Assembly (NCBI RefSeq): GCF_018100985.1
Contig: NZ_JAGJEI010000007.1
Span: 62,001 to 126,000 of the forward strand
Direction of reading: 5' to 3'
DNA length: 64,000 bases
From: Pseudoalteromonas sp. MMG007
Lineage (GTDB): Bacteria > Pseudomonadota > Gammaproteobacteria > Enterobacterales > Alteromonadaceae
In this document: one piece after another, positions 36,793 to 46,500 of the stretch
How the letters are laid out: every line of letters starts with the position of its first letter
Position numbering within the stretch: position 1 is the first letter of the stretch
Translations under genes and position numbers: made by a program
The notes under the pieces: model-generated
Told to the model about the DNA's origin: nothing
The model's database searches: none
Seen by the model: the letters and a program-made list of their open reading frames with translations, nothing else

Positions 36793-37844
36793 TGTGCTGC
36801 TCCAGCTAAAAATCCACGAGGCAGTTGCATGGTAATACAGTGCAAACTGCCAAATTGTTCAATAATAGATTGGCAATTAATGCCAATAATCTCATGCCTT
36901 GGATACGCCTTTTGAATTTGCGACAGAGCAAGTTCATCATTGTTATCGTTATAAGTAGGTACTAGTACCGCGTTATTTATAATTAAATAGTTAGCGTAGG
37001 TTGCAGGCAAACGCGTATTTTCATTATCGTACGCTGCTTTTGGCCAAGGCAATTCAATTAGAGTATATGGGGTGTCATTTGCTGTTTTAAAGCTCTTTAG
37101 CTGTTTTTCCATCGCGCTTAAGGCGCTAAAATGTTCATCATTTTCATCATCACACTTTACATAGACCAGTGTGTTATTAGGGGCAAAACGTACTAAGGTA
37201 TCAATGTGGCTATCGGTGTCATCACCCGCTAAATAGCCATGATCTACCCATAAAAAGTCGGTAGCGCCCAAATGGCTTTTTAAAAGGCTCTCTATTTCGT
37301 CAGCTGATAAATCAGGGTTACGGTTTTTATTGAGTAAACATTCGGTAGTTGTAAGTAAAACGCCGTGTTCGTTTATTTCAATACCACCGCCTTCAAGCAC
37401 CATATCTACTGCTTGATACTGGTTATTTGTACTGCTAAGCGCTTTTACCAAGCTTTTGTTAATTTGATTATCAAGTGTGCTTTCAAACTTATTGCCCCAA
37501 CCATTAAATGTAAAATCAACCACGTTTAGCTCAAGTGGATTGTTTATTGATGCACACGTTAAAGGGCCATGATCGCGTGCCCAAGTATCATTTGTAGGGG
37601 TAACTACAAAATGAACACGGCTTAGATCAATAGCGGCGTTTTTAAGCAGCGCTGTTATGCTAATTTTTAATGCTTCACTGTGGGCTACTATTACAAGCTG
37701 TTGCTTGTGTGTTATTTGCTTTGCAAGCTCAACATAAATGGGTTCTACACGTGCTAAATTATCAGCCCAATCGGTGTCTTTATGCGGCCAAGTTAACATT
37801 ACAGCATCTTGCTCAGCCCATTCTGGTAAAAGTCTAAAGTTCAT
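36789..37844 (-). CDS. aguA: Agmatine deiminase (AguA)
   Basis: 351 residues from ATG at 37844 (MNFRLLPEWAEQDAVMLTWP, the usual family start); an upstream TTG at 37859 would add five residues. Guanidine-modifying fold: TWARDHGPL, LEGGGIEIN, DTDSHIDTLVRF and catalytic Cys336 in SLHCITMQLPRG. It converts agmatine to N-carbamoylputrescine. With aguB it forms an arginine-derived route to putrescine; no arginine decarboxylase is in the window. Confidence 0.95.
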   Translation of the reverse strand: MNFRLLPEWAEQDAVMLTWPHKDTDWADNLARVEPIYVELAKQITHKQQLVIVAHSEALKISITALLKNAAIDLSRVHFVVTPTNDTWARDHGPLTCASINNPLELNVVDFTFNGWGNKFESTLDNQINKSLVKALSSTNNQYQAVDMVLEGGGIEINEHGVLLTTTECLLNKNRNPDLSADEIESLLKSHLGATDFLWVDHGYLAGDDTDSHIDTLVRFAPNNTLVYVKCDDENDEHFSALSAMEKQLKSFKTANDTPYTLIELPWPKAAYDNENTRLPATYANYLIINNAVLVPTYNDNNDELALSQIQKAYPRHEIIGINCQSIIEQFGSLHCITMQLPRGFLAGAAQ

Positions 37845-37901
37845 GAAATTTTGATACAAATTAAGGTGCCGCTAGTTTAGCATTTTACGTAAATATGTCA
37901 G

Positions 37902-38510
37902 CTAATTATCACTGTTAGGTTCAGCATTAACTTGTTCAAGTTCTTGGCGTTTTTTTAGTTGGCGTGTTTGGGCGTGTAAGCTTGCTCTTACTACAAGCTC
38001 TTGGTCGGTAGTTCTGATTGATGTAAATAGCATAGTGTATTGATAATGTTCATTATCTTTTTTCTCAACAGCAACTATCTCAGTGTAACAATACACTGCA
38101 GAGGCTTCGTGATGCAAAAATAGCTTTGTTCTAAACGCTTGGCCAATTGAATAAACGTCTGAGGAGGTAAAGCGAATACCGCCACCGCCATAGCTGTCAC
38201 ATTGAATGGCACTATCTTGTGCTTGCTCAGAGGCTAAAATATGGCTCATAATTAAATCAATTTTACGAGACTGCGCTTGTAAAAAGACGGCTAGTTCTTG
38301 CGCAACATCACCTAAATTTCTAAGCGGGCGTAATGAACTCTGCTCAAGCTCGCTTACCTCATTAGCTAATCTAAATAGGGGAGGGATGTCGTCTTCAAGT
38401 TCAAGCTGTGATTTAGGAACCTGATTGTCAGATACCGCGAATAAATTCACTCTTATACTTTCATTTATTTGAAAATACTCTTCAAACTCGCTTAACCTTT
38501 GGCTTTTCAT
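37902..38510 (-). CDS. PilZ-like domain protein
   Basis: 202 residues from ATG at 38510, with GGAG 7 nt upstream; a GTG four codons earlier would overlap that site. The central CDSYGGGGIRFTSSD resembles the D/NxSxxG loop of PilZ domains, and the C-terminal half has the expected beta pattern (YTEIVAVEKKD, YQYTMLFTSI). The usual RxxxR arm for cyclic-di-GMP is not clear, so binding is uncertain. The N-terminal ~100 residues are helical. Not obviously linked to its neighbours, separated by 57 nt from aguA. Confidence 0.6.
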   Translation of the reverse strand: MKSQRLSEFEEYFQINESIRVNLFAVSDNQVPKSQLELEDDIPPLFRLANEVSELEQSSLRPLRNLGDVAQELAVFLQAQSRKIDLIMSHILASEQAQDSAIQCDSYGGGGIRFTSSDVYSIGQAFRTKLFLHHEASAVYCYTEIVAVEKKDNEHYQYTMLFTSIRTTDQELVVRASLHAQTRQLKKRQELEQVNAEPNSDN

Positions 38511-38877
38511 AACTGTCTCCACTACGCATTAACTAACACTAACTTTGGATACTAAATCCATATTAAGAAGCTATTTAAAGCGATAATTTTATTGAATTTA
38601 CTCTGACATTATCCGCAATTTCACTTTATTTACACTGAAATGTATTAAGTTAAGAAGGTATATTTAAATATCATTATAGTTCAATATGTTAGTTACATCC
38701 TTAACCAATTTCAGGCTAATTAAATAGTAGCGTTATGAGGAAGAAATTACTAGCAGTTAAAAATAGTAAATACATTGATTGGCCTATACTTTGATAAGCA
38801 AGTTTGCCCAAAAAAAGCGGCCAATGTCATCCTGACATCGGCCGCTTGGGTATTGATTAATTAGCGTATAAACGTGC
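38511..38877. other. Intergenic region upstream of the PilZ-like gene
   Basis: AT-rich; contains the 39-nt stretch shared with 13201-13239 and the terminator at 38810. No gene is seen. Confidence 0.5.
38810..38847 (-). terminator. Terminator of the HAD gene
   Basis: 15-nt arms AAGCGGCCAATGTCA and TGACATCGGCCGCTT (one A-C mismatch) around a TCC loop; on the minus strand a run of T follows. Confidence 0.88.
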
Positions 38878-39645
38878 TTACTTAAGTAGAGCGACTAATT
38901 CATGTAAATCTTTCACAACGTGATCTGGTTTTTTTGCAAGTGGGTAAAGTGCTTTACCTGGGCGTGCAATAAACGTAGTTTGTAACCCGGCTTCTTTAGC
39001 GCCTGCTACATCCCAACCATGTGCTGCTACCATCATTGCTTCATTTGGCGCTACATTTAACTTTTTAAGTACCCACTCGTAAGCACGTAAATCTGGTTTG
39101 TATATTTTAATATCTTCAATGCTGTAACGTGCGTCAAAGTAAGACATTAAACCAGCGCTTTCAAACTGTGCCTTAACACCTTTGTTTGAAGAATTTGTAA
39201 GGCTTACTAACTTATAGCCCTGTGCTTTAAGTTTTGCCAGTCCTTCTTTAACATCATTATGTGGTGGGAGTGTTAAAAGCGGAGTAACAATGGCTGTTTT
39301 TGCTTGTTCACTTGTTATGTCTATATTGTTGTTTTGTGCCACCATCATTAGCGATGCCACACCAATTTGACCAAAATCATGGTAACTACCGCTTACTGTA
39401 TCTACTAATGAATTGTGCAACATGGTAGAAAACCATAAAGGTAGTAAATCTTCACGGCCGCCTAGCGCTTTACCAATTGAGGTACGCATTGATGTTAAAT
39501 CAAGGAGTGTTTCGTTCACATCGAAAATAAGTACTTTAGGTTTTTCTTGAGTTTTCATTTCATCAGCCATCGCATAGCCAGAAACTAAGCTTGAGCCGAC
39601 AAGTAGTGAAAGAGTAAGGTTTTTTAACGATTTTAAAATAGACAT
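38878..39645 (-). CDS. Exported haloacid-dehalogenase type II family hydrolase
   Basis: 255 residues. A Sec signal peptide (MSILKSLKNLTLSLLVGSSLVSGYAMA) precedes a full HAD core: nucleophile FDVNETLLDL, SLTNSS, Lys in IKIYKPD and VAAHGWDVAGAKEAG, the last being typical of L-2-haloacid dehalogenases. The family is normally cytoplasmic, so a periplasmic location is unusual. Substrate could be a halogenated acid or something else. It overlaps the upstream peroxiredoxin-like gene by one base (TAATG), so the two are probably one operon. Confidence 0.85.
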   Translation of the reverse strand: MSILKSLKNLTLSLLVGSSLVSGYAMADEMKTQEKPKVLIFDVNETLLDLTSMRTSIGKALGGREDLLPLWFSTMLHNSLVDTVSGSYHDFGQIGVASLMMVAQNNNIDITSEQAKTAIVTPLLTLPPHNDVKEGLAKLKAQGYKLVSLTNSSNKGVKAQFESAGLMSYFDARYSIEDIKIYKPDLRAYEWVLKKLNVAPNEAMMVAAHGWDVAGAKEAGLQTTFIARPGKALYPLAKKPDHVVKDLHELVALLK

Positions 39646-40295
39646 TAATTTTGCTCCGATTCGAGTGCTGCCATAATATCAATAGGCTCTGCACGTAGGG
39701 TGTAGTCTTCGTTTAAGAATGCGTAAGTAATAACACCTTCTTGGTTAATTACGTATGTAGCGGGTAGTGGTAATTTAAAGCTTTTATCACCGTAGTAGTG
39801 CTCAAAATCAATTCCAAACTGTGTATAAAGTGCTTGAATGCGCTCATCGAGTGTAAACAATAAGCCAAACTGCTCTGCTACTTTATTACTCACATCAGAC
39901 AGTACATCGAAATCCAGTTCATTTTTTTGTGTAGTTGAGAGCGTTTCATCTGGCAGCTGTGGTGAGATAGCAATTAACTGGGCGCTTTGTGTTCTAAATT
40001 GTGGCAAGTAATTATTAAGTGCTTTTAGCTCTAAATTACAATAAGGGCACCAACCACCACGATAAAAGCTAACTATTACTGGGCCTTTATTCAATAAATC
40101 ATTAAGCTCAATATTTTCACCTTTGTGATTTACTAAGCTAAAGTTTTCTACCTTTGCACCAATTTGTAAGGCGTTATCTTTAATATGCTGAGCAATAAGC
40201 TCCTCATTTGTTGTGTCCATTAATGCGAGTACATCAGCAGGTAATTTTGCTTCTTTTTGCACATTGTATGCATCTATTTGTGCTTTTAAACTCAT
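39645..40295 (-). CDS. Peroxiredoxin-like (AhpC/TSA) protein
   Basis: 216 residues, thioredoxin fold with the active site FYRGGWCPYCNLELKAL (Cys83, Cys86; CPxC rather than the single peroxidatic TxxC). The family is a cytoplasmic peroxiredoxin-like or thiol reductase group often called AhpC/TSA family. No signal peptide. First in a two-gene operon with the exported HAD protein and divergent from a LysR regulator, which probably controls both. Confidence 0.85.
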   Translation of the reverse strand: MSLKAQIDAYNVQKEAKLPADVLALMDTTNEELIAQHIKDNALQIGAKVENFSLVNHKGENIELNDLLNKGPVIVSFYRGGWCPYCNLELKALNNYLPQFRTQSAQLIAISPQLPDETLSTTQKNELDFDVLSDVSNKVAEQFGLLFTLDERIQALYTQFGIDFEHYYGDKSFKLPLPATYVINQEGVITYAFLNEDYTLRAEPIDIMAALESEQN

Positions 40296-40416
40296 TACTA
40301 AATCTCAAATTAAAACATATTGCGATTATGTGTGTTCTAGTTATTTAAATAAACATTGCAAAACTGAAAGCTTCATTCGAAAATGTTAAACATTGAAAAC
40401 ATACCTAAGCTAGCCA

Positions 40417-41304
40417 ATGTATAATTTAAGTGACCTAGAAACCTTTATTGCTGTGGTAGAAAATAAAGGGGTATTAGCTGCAGCGCGTGAGCAGCGACTA
40501 TCACCCGCAACTGTAAGTCATAGGCTCAGTAAACTAGAGCGAGAACTTGCCACTGTTTTAGTATTTAGAGACAGTAGGAGAGTTAGGTTATCCCCAGCTG
40601 GAGAGCTATTTTATAGCCGAGTGGGGGCAATAATAGAAGCTTTACACGACGCTGAGCACAGTATTGGTGCCCGAAGCTCATCGGTAAGTGGGTTGTTGCG
40701 CGTTACTATGCCGCCTTGGATTTTTTCAAAATATGTAATGCCAAAACTGACTGAATTTGAAAGTAAGTATCCACAACTTAAACTCGACTTTCTAATAACC
40801 GATCATTTTGTAAATGTTGTGGATGATGCACAAGATGTAGCGATACGAGTGGGTGCATTAACTGACTCAGGACTGCTTTCTCGTAAACTAGTGAATAATA
40901 GCCGTTTACTTTGTGCCGCGCCTAGTTATATAAAAAAGCATGGAATGCCTACAACGCTTGCGCAACTAGAAAAGCATTACTGGGTATGCTTACCTTGGCA
41001 AAGGCAACTTAAGTTATTTGATGAGCAAGGTGGTATAAATACGTTTAATGCAAAAACACGTTTTACTATTTCTAATTCAGATAACATGACGCAGGCGGCC
41101 ATTTCTGGCCATGGTATTGCTATAAAATCAAAGATAGCGATAGATGAAGAACTCAAAAGTGGTGCGCTGGTTGAAGTTATGCCACAGGTTATGGCGCAAA
41201 GTGACGCACCTGTTTGGTTTTTACGCCCACAAAACAGTTTAACAACCCGTAAAACAGATGTGTTTTATGAATTTATGAAATCGCTATTCGTTAGCTGCGA
41301 ATAA
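40417..41304 (+). CDS. LysR-family transcription regulator
   Basis: 295 residues with N-terminal winged helix-turn-helix (LETFIAVVENKGVLAAAREQRLSPATVSHRLSKLERELATVLVFR) and a substrate-binding domain. It resembles the CrgA-type group. Divergent, 121 nt from the peroxiredoxin-like/HAD operon, the standard arrangement for a regulator of the neighbouring genes. Its 3' end overlaps the next convergent gene by 21 nt. Confidence 0.93.
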   Translation: MYNLSDLETFIAVVENKGVLAAAREQRLSPATVSHRLSKLERELATVLVFRDSRRVRLSPAGELFYSRVGAIIEALHDAEHSIGARSSSVSGLLRVTMPPWIFSKYVMPKLTEFESKYPQLKLDFLITDHFVNVVDDAQDVAIRVGALTDSGLLSRKLVNNSRLLCAAPSYIKKHGMPTTLAQLEKHYWVCLPWQRQLKLFDEQGGINTFNAKTRFTISNSDNMTQAAISGHGIAIKSKIAIDEELKSGALVEVMPQVMAQSDAPVWFLRPQNSLTTRKTDVFYEFMKSLFVSCE

Positions 41305-41799
41305 TTTATTATATCCGCGCGTTAACCCTAACATAAATAAAAAACCAAATAACTCAGCAAGCACTGCAATTATAATGGCGCTAATAACTGCCGCTATTAT
41401 TGAGTCTTTTTTTAGTATTATCTGGCCTTCAAAGCGCTGCCATACTTGTTGCTTTATATCGTTTAAGCTACTCGTGAGAGTAAAAATGTAAGGCGATTGC
41501 TCAAATTGTTTAACCGCTGACTCAAGAGATTGCTGGCGCATGTTAAGCATGCTGATATGTTCAGCGCCTTTACCAACAATGTCATCCCCTAGATTTTTAT
41601 AGTGTTTTATTAGCTTGTTTAAATCATTTTTAAAGTATTTTTTGGCATCATTTTTAAACGGAGAAATTGCGTTATTTGCTTCAATTAATTGCGCATTAAG
41701 CGCTTGCCCAAAATCGGTCACAAAGGCCGGAATTTGTACCCCTAGCAGCAACCCGCATGCAAAAAAACTAAGCCGAATATAATCTAAAAATTTACTCAT
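41284..41799 (-). CDS. DUF2937 family membrane protein
   Basis: 171 residues. N-terminal hydrophobic stretch ends GLLLGVQIPAFVTDFGQAL and a C-terminal pair of hydrophobic stretches (IIAAVISAIIIAVLAELFGFLFMLGLTRG); the middle is a helical region with many Asn and Lys. This matches my memory of DUF2937, a gammaproteobacterial family of unknown function. Convergent with, and overlapping, the LysR gene by 21 nt. Confidence 0.7.
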   Translation of the reverse strand: MSKFLDYIRLSFFACGLLLGVQIPAFVTDFGQALNAQLIEANNAISPFKNDAKKYFKNDLNKLIKHYKNLGDDIVGKGAEHISMLNMRQQSLESAVKQFEQSPYIFTLTSSLNDIKQQVWQRFEGQIILKKDSIIAAVISAIIIAVLAELFGFLFMLGLTRGYNKLFAANE

Positions 41800-41907
41800 T
41801 TATCTTCTTATCCATTTAAATAACCCCAAATTAACATTTGAGCTTGTTTTTATGTCAAAAACTCGTAACCTATCGGTAATAAAAATAACAACAGGTGCGT
41901 GTTAAGG

Positions 41908-42474
41908 ATGACGAAAAAAGTAAAAGTTACGTCAACATTTGTTGATATTTCAAAGCAACTAAAACGCTTTGTGTCGCGTATAGTTCAGCCCGACGATGTA
42001 GAAGACATTGTGCAAGAAACCTTTATAAAAAGCTATGAGGCTGATTTAAAACAAGACATCCAGTTTACCCGCAGTTATATGCTTAAAACAGCAAAGCACT
42101 TAGCACTTAACCATATTGCTAAATGGGACAACAAATTTAATGATTCGTTAGAGCACGATAACGAATTACCCGTATTACTCAAATCAATGCAGCTTGAAGA
42201 TGAATACACATCTAAAGAGCGCTTTTTACTTTTTTGTAGAGCTACAGAGCAATTAAGCTCGTCTATTCGCAAATGCTTTATATTAAAAAAAGTCTACGGT
42301 ATGAGCCAAAAAGAGATAGCAGAACAAATGCAGCTAAGTCAAAGCACTGTTGAAAAGCATATTGCAAAAGGATTATTACAGACCACGCTTTATATGCGCG
42401 AGCATGAACACAATGGTGAAATGCGCCCTAAAGCACAAGCTCATCCTATATCAGTGGGGAGGGTTGCAGAATGA
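41908..42474 (+). CDS. ECF sigma factor, FecI-like
   Basis: 188 residues from ATG 41908; GTG at 41899 is an alternative start and neither has an ideal ribosome-binding site. Region 2 (VEDIVQETFIKSYEA) and region 4 helix-turn-helix (MSQKEIAEQMQLSQSTVEKHIAKGL) are clear. The next two genes encode a FecR-type anti-sigma factor and a receptor with an STN domain, the classic cell-surface signalling trio, so it should transcribe the receptor gene when ligand binds. Confidence 0.92.
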   Translation: MTKKVKVTSTFVDISKQLKRFVSRIVQPDDVEDIVQETFIKSYEADLKQDIQFTRSYMLKTAKHLALNHIAKWDNKFNDSLEHDNELPVLLKSMQLEDEYTSKERFLLFCRATEQLSSSIRKCFILKKVYGMSQKEIAEQMQLSQSTVEKHIAKGLLQTTLYMREHEHNGEMRPKAQAHPISVGRVAE

Positions 42475-43550
42475 GTAATGTTCATCAATTTAATTCAAAA
42501 GATCTTATTTTAGAAAAATCATGTGATTGGATAAGCGCCATTGATAGGGGGTTAACCGATGATGAAAAAGAGCAATTTAAATTATGGATGATGCAAAGTA
42601 CAGCTCACCAAGATGCTATTTATGAATTAGCCCAATTGTGGGATGAATTATCTGTATTAAATGAGTTAAGTAATTTATTTCCTCACCATAACAGCGCTAA
42701 AGAATCTAAAAAGAAGTGGATGTTTTCATACTCAATTGCTGCAAGTTTATTTGCTGCATTAATGATGTGTAGTTACTTATTAATTAATTTAGAAAGCGGG
42801 TATAACCAGGAGCAGGCTAGAATAAATTACACCAAAATATATAAAACTAAGGTTGGTGAGCAGGCCACTTATGTACTGCCCGATGGCACCATAGTACAGC
42901 TTAACACCAATAGCTTACTAGAAGTTGCATACAGTAAAGGGCGCAGACAGTTGTTACTAAGCAGAGGGGAAGGGCGTTTTAATGTAGCAAAAGACGCAAC
43001 ACGTCCGTTTAGTGTTATGGCAGGTGATAAAAGCTTTACAGCACTTGGCACGGTGTTTAATGTGCAGCGCAACACGTCATCAGATTTAGAGCTTGTGGTG
43101 ACCGAGGGCAAAGTTATGATTACTGATCCTAGCGTAGCAGTTGAGGCGAACGACTTTAAAGATTATCAGCAAGCAGATAATAGCAATCACAAAGTACGTC
43201 AAATTAACGCCAATATTGTTATCTCTGGCGAAAAAGCAATTATAGAGCAAAGTGTTACTAAACCTATTACTCAGCTTTCGATGGGTGATGTTCAACGTGA
43301 TTTAGCTTGGCAAAATGGCATGCTTATTTTTAATGGTGAACAACTAAGTGACGCACTAAATGAAGTTAGTAGGTACACTTCGACTCGATTTGAGTTGTCG
43401 TCTGATGAGTTGGCAAGTATCAAAGTAGCCGGTGTTTTTAAAGCGGGAGATGTGGAAGGTTTATTAGAAAGCTTACAAACTAATTTTTCGATTGAACATG
43501 AGCGTTTAGGTGAGCATGTAGTAACGCTAAAACACCATAAAAAGTCATAA
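42471..43550 (+). CDS. FecR-type anti-sigma factor
   Basis: 359 residues. N-terminal cytoplasmic DUF4880-type domain (ISAIDRGLTDDEKEQFKLWM), one transmembrane helix near residues 82-103, periplasmic FecR domain (VGEQATYVLPDGTIVQLNTNS, GEGRFNVAKDATRPFSV, FTALGTVFNV) and a C-terminal DUF4974/STN-like domain (LSDALNEVSRYTSTRFEL). It holds the sigma factor at the membrane and receives the signal from the receptor's STN domain. ATGA overlap with the sigma gene. Confidence 0.93.
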   Translation: MSNVHQFNSKDLILEKSCDWISAIDRGLTDDEKEQFKLWMMQSTAHQDAIYELAQLWDELSVLNELSNLFPHHNSAKESKKKWMFSYSIAASLFAALMMCSYLLINLESGYNQEQARINYTKIYKTKVGEQATYVLPDGTIVQLNTNSLLEVAYSKGRRQLLLSRGEGRFNVAKDATRPFSVMAGDKSFTALGTVFNVQRNTSSDLELVVTEGKVMITDPSVAVEANDFKDYQQADNSNHKVRQINANIVISGEKAIIEQSVTKPITQLSMGDVQRDLAWQNGMLIFNGEQLSDALNEVSRYTSTRFELSSDELASIKVAGVFKAGDVEGLLESLQTNFSIEHERLGEHVVTLKHHKKS

Positions 43551-43559
43551 GTAGACGTT

Positions 43560-46500
43560 ATGCACATCAAATTAATGTTAGCTAAAGTTGCATCTATAAA
43601 TACAGTAAGTAAAAAAAACATTAAAAAAAAGAAAGCATTTAATAGAGGATTTTTGTTTGTCAGCTGTTTATATAAGTTGCGCAGTAACCAAACGCATTTA
43701 TTGAGTGGTTTAAGTGTGCTTGCTCCAGCTTTATTTAGCTTAAGTGTGCAAGCTGCAACTCAAACTACTGGGCAAATGGTGCAATTTGATATAAAAGCGC
43801 AGCGAGCAGATAAAGCCTTAATTGAATACGCTAAACAAACTGAGCAAACCGTGGTTTTCTCCTTTGAGTTAGCGAAGCAGTATAACGCAAATTCGGTTTA
43901 TGGATTTTACACTCAGTTAGATGCACTCGAAGCATTACTAGGTGGGACTGAGCTCGATGCGGTTGTTGATCAAAATGGTTTACTGAGTATAAAACTCAAA
44001 CAAATCAACAGGAATGATAACAACATGATGAAGCTTTCAGCGGTCAGTGCAGCAGTATTACCAGCTTTACTTGCAGCAAACTCGCAAGGTGTAAATGCAG
44101 CAGAAGAAGTTGCTCAAGAAAAAATCGAAAAAATTGCTATTGTTGGTAGCCGCGTAGCGGGCCGTTCAGTAGAGGATTTACCTGTTCCAGTAGATATTTT
44201 AAGTGCCGAAGCACTTGAAAATACAGGCCAAACAGAAGTTGGCCGTATGCTGCAATCTATTGCACCTTCATTTAACTTTTCAAGTTCGTCAATTAGTGAC
44301 GGTACCGATGCATTAAGACCTGCAACATTACGTGGTTTAGGTCCAGATCAAACACTCGTATTGATCAACGGTAAACGTCGCCATCAAGCAAGTATCATTC
44401 ATATTAATACATCGGTAGGCCGTGGTACTGCGGGTACCGATATGAACGCTATTCCAGCATCGGCTATTAAACGTATTGAAGTACTTCGTGATGGAGCCGC
44501 AGCACAATATGGCTCTGATGCTATTGCGGGTGTTATTAATATTGTACTTAAAGATGCGAGCGAAGGTGGCAAAGCGGCCATCAATTACGGCGAGTATTCA
44601 GAAGGTGATGGCGAAACAATTAACATTGACTTCAACAAGGGCTTTGCATTAGGCGATGATGGTTATTTAAACACCACAATTAATTATCGTGACCGCTCGC
44701 CTACAAACCGTGCAGGTCTACATGGCTCATGTCAGTTTTACGGCTGTACTGAGTTAAGTGATGGCACTTTACTTGCCGGTGATCCGCGTGAATTAACGGT
44801 TGATAGAGACACGTTTAGAATAGGTGATGCAGACTCTCAGCAATTTGGCTTAACCGTTAATACGGGTTATGAGTTAGGTGATGGCGAGCTTTATGGCTTT
44901 ATTACGTACTCAACGCGTGATAATGAATCAGCAGCATTTTTCCGTCATAATGCAAATGCGGGCGGTAACCCTGTATTACAAGACAATGATGCGACTATCC
45001 CATTAGGCTTTTTGCCAAAAATTAATACAACGATTGATGATGTGTCATACAACTTTGGTTATAAAACTGAATTTGATAACGATGCTAGCTTAGATTTGTC
45101 GTACACATACGGTGAAAATAGCATTGATTACACAACAAGCGACACAATTAACGCCTCTTACGCTAACTTTTTACGTTACGATCAAGGCTTAAGCGCTGCA
45201 GATATCCGTACCACTATTCCTCGTGAAGCGTATGCTTATGGCATGGAATTATCACTGCAAACAATCAATATTGATTTTACTAAAAACTTTGATGATTACT
45301 CACTTGCTATGGGTGCTGAAATTCGTACTGATGAATATCGAATTTTAGAAGGCAGTGAATATGCATATCGTGATTACGACACATTAAATGGAGTTAGTAT
45401 TTATAGTGGTTTGAGTGGCGGTGTAGGCTCTGAAGATGCATCTGGCGGTACCCAAGGGTTTGGTGGTTCTTCTCCTGCATCGTCAGTTGATGAGTCGCGT
45501 GATGTGATTTCGTTTTACCTAGATGCAGAAACTTACATTATTGAAGATGTTATTTTATCGGGTGCACTTCGCTACGATAACTACAAAGGTTTTGGCGACA
45601 CTGTAAACTTTAAACTTGCAGGTAACTGGGCTGTTACTGACGATATTTCATTACGTGGTGCATTAAGCTCTGGTTTTAGAGCGCCTTCAATGCAGCAATT
45701 ATACTTTAATAACATTAGTACACAGTTTGTAGTTGCAGAAGATGGTTCTTTAGTTGCTGAGGAAGTAGGTACATTTAGAAATGACTCTACACTTGCACAA
45801 AGTTTAGGTATTCCAAAACTAAAAGAAGAAAAATCGCAAAACCGCAGTTTAGGTATTGTTTACAACGTAACAGACAACATTAATGTCACTGTTGATTACT
45901 ACTCAATTGATATTGACGACCGTATTGTAATTAGTAATCGTTTAGGCAAAGGGCTTTCTTCAAGCTTAGATGCTGCACTCCTCAGCTCAGGCGCAGGCGC
46001 GGGCCAATTTTTCTTAAATGGTGCAGATACTGAAACTTCGGGTATCGATTTTGTTGCAACATGGAACACCGAAGGTTTTGGTGGCACCCTTGATTTTACC
46101 CTAGCGGCTAACTTTACTGAAACGGATGTTGTATCGTTATTTACGCCATCAGGCTCAGGCCTCGAAACAGTGCCAGTAGAAGATGTATTCTCTGATCAAG
46201 AAATTTCGATTATTGAAGAATGGCAACCAGAAGACCGTATTAATTTAAGTGCACTTTATCAGCGCGATGATTGGACAGTAAACTTATCACTTAACCGTTT
46301 TGGTGAGTACACAGTGGAAGATGGTGGTCGCCAAACTTACGACGCAGAAATATTAACTGATGTTAAAGTTAATTACTTTGTTACTGAAGATTTATCGGTA
46401 AATATTGGTGCAAACAATTTGTTTGACGTATACCCAGATAAAAACGAAATTGGTAACTCTCGCTCAGGGACTATTGTAGATGCAAACGGTAATACAATTG

